This document shows, one piece after another, positions 33,935-40,830 of a DNA stretch of 40,830 nt (within the stretch, counting starts at the first letter, position 1; every line of letters begins with the position of its first letter). Position numbers and translations under genes: made by a program. Under the pieces are notes generated by a model, which saw nothing but the letters and a program-made list of their open reading frames with translations, had not been told where the DNA came from and did no database searches. The stretch is from an uncultured Acetobacteraceae bacterium (lineage in GTDB: Bacteria > Pseudomonadota > Alphaproteobacteria > Acetobacterales > Acetobacteraceae), in the NCBI GenBank assembly GCA_903918195.1, contig CAIXDS010000118.1:1-40830 (forward strand), read 5' to 3'.

Positions 33935-35710
33935 ATGCCCAGCTACCAGGCGCCTTTGCGCGACATGCAGTTCGCGCTATATGAAATGTCCGACACCGCC
34001 GCCCTGCGCGCGCTGCCGGGCTGTGAAGACCTGACGCCTGACGCGATCGATCCGGTGCTCGAAGCGGCGGGCACCTTCTGCGCCGAAGTGCTGTTCCCGC
34101 TCAACCGCAGCGGTGATGAGGAAGGCTGCCGCTTCGAGAATGGCGTGGTGCGCACGCCGAAAGGGTTCCCCGAGGCATACCGCGCCTTCTGTGAAGGCGG
34201 CTGGACCGCACTGGGCTGCGACCCCGACTATGGCGGGCAGGGCCTGCCCAACAGCATCGGCGTGCTGGTGCAGGAGATGATCTGCTCGTCCAATCTTTCC
34301 TTCGGCATGTATCCGGGCCTCGGCCATGGCGCCTATGCGGCGCTGAGCAAGCACGGCACGCAGGACCTCCGCGACCGCTATCTGCCCAAGCTGGTCAGCG
34401 GCGAATGGGCCGGCACGATGTGCCTCACTGAGCCGCAATGCGGCACCGATCTGGGTCTCATCCGCACCCGTGCCGAACCTGCCGGCGATGGCAGCTACCG
34501 CATCACCGGCACGAAAATCTTTATCTCCGGCGGCGAGCACGATCTTACCGACAACATTCTCCACCTCGTCCTTGCGAAGTTGCCCGATGCCCTCTCGGGA
34601 ACGCGTGGCATTTCGCTGTTCCTGGTGCCGAAATTCCTGCCCACGGACGAAGGCAGGCCGGGCGCGCGCAATGCTGTCGCGTGCGGCGCCATCGAGCACA
34701 AGATGGGCATCAAGGCCTCGTCTACCTGCGTGATGAATTTTGATGGCGCGCAGGGCTGGCTGGTGGGCGAGCCGCATCGCGGGCTGGCCGCCATGTTCAC
34801 CATGATGAACGAGGCGCGGCTCGGCGTCGCCATCCAGGGCCTGGGGCTCGCCGAGGTGAGCTACCAAAATGCCGTCGCCTATGCGCGTGAACGCTTGCAG
34901 GGGCGGGCGTTGGGCGGCGCACGCAATGCGGGGCCGGCCGACCCGATCCTGGTGCATCCGGATGTGCGCCGCATGCTGCTGACCATGCGTGCCATGGCCG
35001 AGGGGTGCCGCGTGCTCGGCGTATGGACGGCGCTGCAGCAGGACATCGCCACCCGCCATCCCGACCCGGCGCGCCGGCAGGAGGCGGATGATTTCGTCGC
35101 CCTGCTCACGCCGATCGTGAAGGCGCTGTTCACCGATATGGGCTGGGAGAGCACGGCCACCGGCATGCAGGTGCTGGGCGGGCACGGCTACATCCGCGAA
35201 TGGGGCATGGAGCAATATGTGCGCGATGCCCGCATCACCCAGATATACGAGGGCACCAACGGCATTCAGGCGCTCGATCTGGTCGGCCGCAAGATGTCGG
35301 TGCATGCCGGGCGCTATCTGCGGCGGTTTTTTCACCCGTTATCGGACTGGCTTGAAGCGCATGCCGATGATGCTCCGCTCGCGGAATTCGTTCAGCCTTT
35401 GGCAAAAGCGTTCGGCCGGCTGCAGCAGGTGACGGCGGACCTTGCCCGCCGGGGTCTTGCCGATCCGACCGAGGCGGCGGCCGGGGCCACGGACTATCTG
35501 CGCCTGTTCGGCCTTGTTGCGCTGGCCTGGGTCTGGGCGCGCGCGGCGGAGGTGTCGCGGCCGCTTGCGGAGGGGGACGCGTTCTATCGTGCCAAGCTGG
35601 CGACGGCACGCTTCTACATGCAAAAAATCCTTCCACAGACTGGGGCGTTGACGTCGTCCATCCTGGCCGGCGGCGCGTCGCTACGGCAGTTTGAGGATGC
35701 GGCGTTTTGA
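33935..35710 (+). CDS. Acyl-CoA dehydrogenase
   Basis: 591 aa. An FAD enzyme for the first step of beta-oxidation, passing electrons to ETF. The core shows GLPNSIGVLVQEMICSSNLS, CLTEPQCGTDLGLIRTRA (FAD/substrate loop), ITGTKIFISGGEHD, NEARLGVAIQGLGLAEVSYQ, GGHGYIREWGMEQYVRDARI and the catalytic Glu in YEGTNGIQALDLVGRK. A C-terminal extension of about 130 residues makes it the long AcdH-like subgroup rather than the 380-residue form. It is last in the fad operon, 11 bp after the fusion gene. Confidence 0.95.
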   Translation: MPSYQAPLRDMQFALYEMSDTAALRALPGCEDLTPDAIDPVLEAAGTFCAEVLFPLNRSGDEEGCRFENGVVRTPKGFPEAYRAFCEGGWTALGCDPDYGGQGLPNSIGVLVQEMICSSNLSFGMYPGLGHGAYAALSKHGTQDLRDRYLPKLVSGEWAGTMCLTEPQCGTDLGLIRTRAEPAGDGSYRITGTKIFISGGEHDLTDNILHLVLAKLPDALSGTRGISLFLVPKFLPTDEGRPGARNAVACGAIEHKMGIKASSTCVMNFDGAQGWLVGEPHRGLAAMFTMMNEARLGVAIQGLGLAEVSYQNAVAYARERLQGRALGGARNAGPADPILVHPDVRRMLLTMRAMAEGCRVLGVWTALQQDIATRHPDPARRQEADDFVALLTPIVKALFTDMGWESTATGMQVLGGHGYIREWGMEQYVRDARITQIYEGTNGIQALDLVGRKMSVHAGRYLRRFFHPLSDWLEAHADDAPLAEFVQPLAKAFGRLQQVTADLARRGLADPTEAAAGATDYLRLFGLVALAWVWARAAEVSRPLAEGDAFYRAKLATARFYMQKILPQTGALTSSILAGGASLRQFEDAAF

Positions 35711-35720
35711 GAAAGGAAGG

Positions 35721-35768
35721 CCAGGGCTCTGCCCTGGACCCGCCAGGGGTCAGTGGACCCCTGGACCC
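35721..35768. repeat. Dispersed palindromic repeat, copy D
   Basis: CCAGGGC (35721-35727)/GCCCTGG (35731-35737), then ACCCG, then CCAGGGGTC (35743-35751)/GACCCCTGG (35756-35764) with loop AGTG, then ACCCC. All arms are perfect. It fills the gap between the convergent acyl-CoA dehydrogenase gene and ureG and is the intact reference for the half-copies next to the IS110 ends. Confidence 0.8.
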
Positions 35769-35770
35769 CG

Positions 35771-36385
35771 CTACTTTAGCCCGCCTCTCATTTCGATAAA
35801 TTGGGCGACTTCATCGACGCCTTGTCCCGCCCGGATATTCGCGAACACGAACGGCCGTTCGCCACGCATGCGTCGCGAGTCCCGCTCCATCACGTCCAGA
35901 CTGGCGCCTACGAACGGCGCCAGGTCGATCTTGTTGATCACCAGCAGATCCGACCGCGTGATACCCGGCCCGCCTTTGCGCGGAATTTTGTCGCCGGCGG
36001 AGACGTCGATGACATAGATCGTCAGGTCTGCAAGTTCCGGGCTGAAGGTCGCCGCCAGGTTATCGCCACCGCTTTCGATCAGGATGATGTCCAGATCAGG
36101 AAACTTCCGCCGCAGCTCGGCGATGCCGGCGAGGTTGATGGAGGCGTCCTCGCGGATGGCGGTGTGCGGACAGCCACCGGTCTCGATGCCGAGAATGCGC
36201 TCGGGCGGCAGCGAGCCGGCGCGTGTCAGGAACTCGGCATCTTCGCGGGTGAAAATGTCGTTGGTGATGGCGGCGATGTCGTAGCGGTCGCGCAGCTTCT
36301 TGCACAGCGCGTCCATCAAAGCGGTCTTGCCGGTGCCGACCGGGCCGCCGACGCCCACGCGCAGGGGGCCGTTGGGGGATTTCAT
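35771..36385 (-). CDS. ureG: Urease accessory protein UreG
   Basis: 204 aa. A SIMIBI-class GTPase that drives nickel delivery and lysine carbamylation in urease with UreE, UreF and UreD. The P-loop [37 protein letters not shown] (with the conserved Cys-Pro-His metal site), [13 protein letters not shown] and [11 protein letters not shown] (NKxD) are present. Its start overlaps the ureF stop (ATGA). It is the last gene of the urease operon. Confidence 0.97.
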   Translation of the reverse strand: MKSPNGPLRVGVGGPVGTGKTALMDALCKKLRDRYDIAAITNDIFTREDAEFLTRAGSLPPERILGIETGGCPHTAIREDASINLAGIAELRRKFPDLDIILIESGGDNLAATFSPELADLTIYVIDVSAGDKIPRKGGPGITRSDLLVINKIDLAPFVGASLDVMERDSRRMRGERPFVFANIRAGQGVDEVAQFIEMRGGLK

Positions 36386-37038
36386 GACCTGAACAGCCTC
36401 GTGTACTGGGTTTCGTGCCGCATGGCGGCAAGGCCGGCCCGGAAGCAGGCGCCGCCGAGATCGTCCAGCGTTGCATTGCGGGTTTGCGCCGCGACGGTGA
36501 GGAAAACAGGTTCCAGCGCGGCCAGCACGCGCAATCCCGCACTCTGGCCCAGCGGTACGATGCGGACCGCGGCGGAGATCATGTTGGCAGAACTGGCCTG
36601 CAGGAATCCGGCACAGGCGGCATCGGCGTCGATGCCGTGCCGGCCCGCAAGCGCGCCCACCGCGACGGGATAGGGCAGATCGCCGAGCCCGGCGATGACA
36701 TCCGCCCCCCAGGGGGAAGCGGCGAGCACGAAGGCGTTTCCCTGGCCGACCGTTTCGGCAAGACGTTCGCGCGCAGGCTGGACCGCGCATGCAAGTTCGG
36801 CAATGTCCAGCAGCGCTGCCGCATCGCCCTGTGCGCCATGCGCGTGCCGCAACAGGATGGCATCGGCACGACCGGCGCCATAGCGCAGCACGTCTTCCAG
36901 CCAGCACCGCAGCGAGGCTTCGTCGGAAATGTCGCCCGCCTCCACCGCCCACTCGACAGCCTGCGACCAAGCGAAACCGCCGGTGGGAAAGGCGGGCGAC
37001 AGCCAGGCCAGCAGGCGCAGCAGGGCGGCCTCAGCCAT
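36382..37038 (-). CDS. ureF: Urease accessory protein UreF
   Basis: 218 aa from the ATG at 37038; an upstream ATG at 37083 adds 15 residues (TITTTTTIPP), which translate the ureE His/Asp tail in another frame and are unlikely to be native. It bridges UreD and UreG in the activation complex. Family features: [20 protein letters not shown] near the N-terminus, LLRHAHGA, and [19 protein letters not shown]. It is all alpha-helical. It overlaps ureE by 8 bp and ureG by 4 bp. Confidence 0.92.
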   Translation of the reverse strand: MAEAALLRLLAWLSPAFPTGGFAWSQAVEWAVEAGDISDEASLRCWLEDVLRYGAGRADAILLRHAHGAQGDAAALLDIAELACAVQPARERLAETVGQGNAFVLAASPWGADVIAGLGDLPYPVAVGALAGRHGIDADAACAGFLQASSANMISAAVRIVPLGQSAGLRVLAALEPVFLTVAAQTRNATLDDLGGACFRAGLAAMRHETQYTRLFRS

Positions 37039-37503
37039 GGGGGGGATCGTCGTCGTCGTGGTGATGGGCGTGCCCGCCGGCATAGGCGCCGGCCTCCGGA
37101 TCGAACGGCGCTTCGATGTGTTCCACGTGCCCGCCTAAGCCTTCCACCATTGCCTCGATGACGTGGTCGGTCCGGATGCGGATGCGGTCGTCGAGCAGTT
37201 GCACCGGCAGATGCCGGTTGCCGAGGTGCCAGGCGATGCGCACCAGGTCGCCCTCGCCATGGGCGTGAATCTCCACCAGCGATTCCGCCCGCGCTTGCAC
37301 GCGCACAATCCCACCCTCGTCCAATACCAGACCGTCGTCGTGGCGCAGCCGTACGGCCTGGGGCAAATCGAGCAGCACATCGTGCCCGGCCTCGGTGTGC
37401 AGCATGATGCGCCGGCGGTAGCGCTGGTCGAAATCGAGCAACACCGTGTCGGCGGCTTTTGCCGCGTCCCAGGTGCCGGCGGGCAGGATGGCAGCGCTGC
37501 GCA

Positions 37504-37504
<1 letters not shown>
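37031..37504 (-). CDS. ureE: Urease accessory protein UreE (nickel chaperone)
   Basis: 157 aa. It supplies Ni(II) to urease. The N-terminal domain has LDFDQRYRRRIMLHTEAGHD and VLLDLPQAVRLRHDDGLVL, and the central metal-binding domain IAWHLGNRHLPVQLLDD carries the conserved His at the dimer interface. The C-terminus is a short nickel-binding tail, [15 protein letters not shown]. Its ATG overlaps the ureC stop by one base. Confidence 0.95.
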
Positions 37505-39213
<1,709 letters not shown>

Positions 39214-39217
39214 GGCG

Positions 39218-39523
39218 CTACAGCGCTCCCATCACGTCGCCGCGGAAACCGAACACCGTACGCTTGCCCTGGAATGGCACCAGCGTCACCTCGCGGGTTT
39301 GTCCCGGCTCGAAACGCACGGCAGTGCCGGCGGCGATGTCCAGCCGTTGTCCGCGCGCGGTGGTGCGGTCGAAGTGCAGCGCCGGATTGGTTTCGGCAAA
39401 ATGGTAGTGGCTGCCGATCTGGATCGGCCGGTCACCGGTGTTGGCCACTGTCAGCGTGGTGCGCGGCAGGCCGGCATTCAGTTCGATATCGCCGTCGGCG
39501 GTTTCGATTTCACCGGGGATCAT
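39218..39523 (-). CDS. ureB: Urease beta subunit
   Basis: 101 aa. The structural beta subunit of the (alpha-beta-gamma)3 enzyme. MIPGEI is the invariant start, and [20 protein letters not shown] with [19 protein letters not shown] are core motifs. The separate ureA and ureB genes are the usual proteobacterial arrangement, unlike the fused Helicobacter form. It follows ureA by 14 bp. Confidence 0.97.
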   Translation of the reverse strand: MIPGEIETADGDIELNAGLPRTTLTVANTGDRPIQIGSHYHFAETNPALHFDRTTARGQRLDIAAGTAVRFEPGQTREVTLVPFQGKRTVFGFRGDVMGAL

Positions 39524-39537
39524 ACGGGTCGCTCCTA

Positions 39538-39840
39538 CTACCGGATCGGCTCGTGCACGGTCACCAGCTTGGTGCCGTCCGGGAAGGTGGCCTCCACCTG
39601 CACGTCGTGGATCATCTCCGCCACGCCCTCCATCACCTGTTCGCGGGTCAGCACGCGGGCGCCTTCCTGCATCAGATCGGCAACCGAACGCCCATCGCGC
39701 GCGCCCTCCACCACGAAATCGGTGATCAGCGCCACCGCCTCGGGATGGTTCAGCTTCACGCCGCGGTCCAGCCGGCGCCGCGCCACGATGGCGGCCATCG
39801 AGACCAGCAGCTTGTCTTTCTCGCGCGGCGTCAGGTTCAT
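39538..39840 (-). CDS. ureA: Urease gamma subunit
   Basis: 100 aa. The structural gamma subunit. [40 protein letters not shown] and [18 protein letters not shown] are highly conserved. It lies 9 bp downstream of ureD. Confidence 0.97.
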   Translation of the reverse strand: MNLTPREKDKLLVSMAAIVARRRLDRGVKLNHPEAVALITDFVVEGARDGRSVADLMQEGARVLTREQVMEGVAEMIHDVQVEATFPDGTKLVTVHEPIR

Positions 39841-39849
39841 GTTGGGTCC

Positions 39850-40653
39850 TCAGCACATCCACACGCGCGGGAGATTGCGCCCATCCCGCAGGCAATTGAG
39901 CCCCGCCACCACCGCAAGGCGCAGCGTGGCCGCATCCGGTGCCAGGATACGCGCAAGCAGCATGCCGTTCCAGGCACTTGCACCGGCCTCGTACGCGTCC
40001 AGCGCGGCGCGCAGCCCCTCCAGTCGCGCCGCCGCATCCGGGGCCACCAGCAGCAACGTCGCCACTGCCCGCGTGCCGCCGCCGATGGCGGGGCGCGCAA
40101 GCGCCTCCTCCACATGTTCGGGCACGCGGATGGCATCGTGCAGTATCAGCGCGCCATCGCGGCGAACGCGGATCGTGTCGCGGATGCGCGCCGTGTGCAC
40201 ATGCTCGCCCATGGCGGCGCGGCCGAACACCAGGCTCTCGACGCCCAGGAACCTTGCATCCGCTGCCATATCCACGCTCAGCCGGCGGTCGAGCGCGCAT
40301 CCATCGAACAGGATCGCCTCCTGCGGCAGCCAGTCCAGCGCGGTGGCTGCTTCCAGCACCAGCTCGGTCCAGATCGTTGCAGGCGGGTCGTCGGGCAGGG
40401 CACGATAAAAACGTTCCGCCGCCTGGCTGGCGATCGTTGCCGCGGCACCGTGCTGCAGGTGGACGGAGGTGCGCAGCACATCGCCGCCCGCGACTCCGCC
40501 GGAGGTGTTTAGCGTCACCGCCTCCATGCCGTCGTATGGACGCGGGAAACGCGCCTTCAGGCAACCTTCCTGGCGCAGATCAGCAAGGCAAGTCACCACC
40601 CCGCGCCGCTTGAACCCAACGGCGAGGGCGCCACGAGCGCGCTGATGGCTCAC
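39850..40653 (-). CDS. ureD: Urease accessory protein UreD
   Basis: 267 aa from a GTG at 40653. It is the scaffold that docks UreF and UreG on apo-urease. The core has [44 protein letters not shown], and [13 protein letters not shown]. The frame stays open past the GTG, through repeat copy E and into the IS110 end, to an ATG at 40725; those 24 residues translate the repeat and IS and are not UreD-like. UreD proteins usually begin only 10-20 residues before the [11 protein letters not shown] segment, so little if any native coding sequence was lost. The GTG has no SD. First gene of ureDABCEFG; the native promoter is not visible. Confidence 0.88.
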   Translation of the reverse strand: MSHQRARGALAVGFKRRGVVTCLADLRQEGCLKARFPRPYDGMEAVTLNTSGGVAGGDVLRTSVHLQHGAAATIASQAAERFYRALPDDPPATIWTELVLEAATALDWLPQEAILFDGCALDRRLSVDMAADARFLGVESLVFGRAAMGEHVHTARIRDTIRVRRDGALILHDAIRVPEHVEEALARPAIGGGTRAVATLLLVAPDAAARLEGLRAALDAYEAGASAWNGMLLARILAPDAATLRLAVVAGLNCLRDGRNLPRVWMC

Positions 40654-40663
40654 AGAATGGGGT

Positions 40664-40691
40664 GCAGGGGTCCACTGACCCCTGCCGGGTC

Positions 40692-40692
<1 letters not shown>
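40664..40692. repeat. Dispersed palindromic repeat, copy E
   Basis: GCAGGGGTC (40664-40672)/GACCCCTGC (40677-40685) with loop CACT, perfect 9-bp arms, then CGGGTCCAG running to the IS110 junction. Read on the minus strand it is the same order as copy A next to the other IS110 end, with three substitutions over about 33 bp. It lies 10 bp upstream of the ureD GTG. Confidence 0.75.

Positions 40693-40830
<138 letters not shown>

Overview
The window is GC-rich, densely coded bacterial chromosome from an alphaproteobacterium. The order glyA-nrdR-ribD-ribE-ribB(X)-ribH-nusB-thiL, the block bamE/ubcC-yceD-rpmF-plsX-fabH-ihfA-merR, and the cytochrome bc1 assembly chaperone all point to Alphaproteobacteria. 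The codon usage and the dispersed CTGGACCC-type palindromes suggest Rhodospirillales, probably Acetobacteraceae. That placement is inference; no rRNA or other species marker is present.

Layout: (1) 1-262, the 3' end of an IS110-family element reading into the window, followed by a dispersed palindromic repeat. (2) 271-1203, a ketopantoate reductase-like gene on the minus strand. (3) 1512-7517, an RND multidrug efflux operon in the unusual order outer-membrane factor, adaptor, pump. (4) 7655-14848, a housekeeping run: rpiB, glyA, nrdR, the riboflavin genes ribD, ribE, ribB(X) and ribH, then nusB and thiL. (5) 14861-20302, bamE on the minus strand, then ubcC, yceD (DUF177), rpmF, plsX, fabH, a hairpin terminator, ihfA and a MerR-type gene. 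(6) 20397-25076, a low-complexity Ser/Thr/Ala protein with a His tract, divergent from a four-module CheB-CheR-PAS-HWE kinase and an overlapping single-domain response regulator. (7) 25115-26928, a creatininase-family hydrolase divergent from a PfkB sugar kinase. (8) 27090-35710, a complete fatty-acid uptake and beta-oxidation operon (fadL, fadD, a minimal MerR, thiolase, HAD/ECH fusion, acyl-CoA dehydrogenase). (9) 35771-40653, the urease operon ureDABCEFG on the minus strand, which abuts another repeat copy and a second, inverted copy of the same IS110 end.

The main regulatory signals lie in two places. The gap 21177-21511 holds a near-consensus sigma-54 promoter reading into the low-complexity gene, and two related 19-bp perfect palindromes upstream of it, 31 bp apart, look like an activator enhancer. 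The fadL leader holds three perfect 6-2-6 inverted repeats in 58 bp, one overlapping a candidate promoter, in an operon that encodes a MerR protein reduced to its DNA-binding domain. Other points of interest: ihfA is probably leaderless; the RibBA-like protein has lost the zinc cysteines of GTP cyclohydrolase II (the RibBX type); and both IS110 copies join the dispersed palindrome at the same CTGGACCC position, which suggests the repeat is the IS target. Nothing here is an obvious defence or mobile gene cluster; most of the window is core metabolism.
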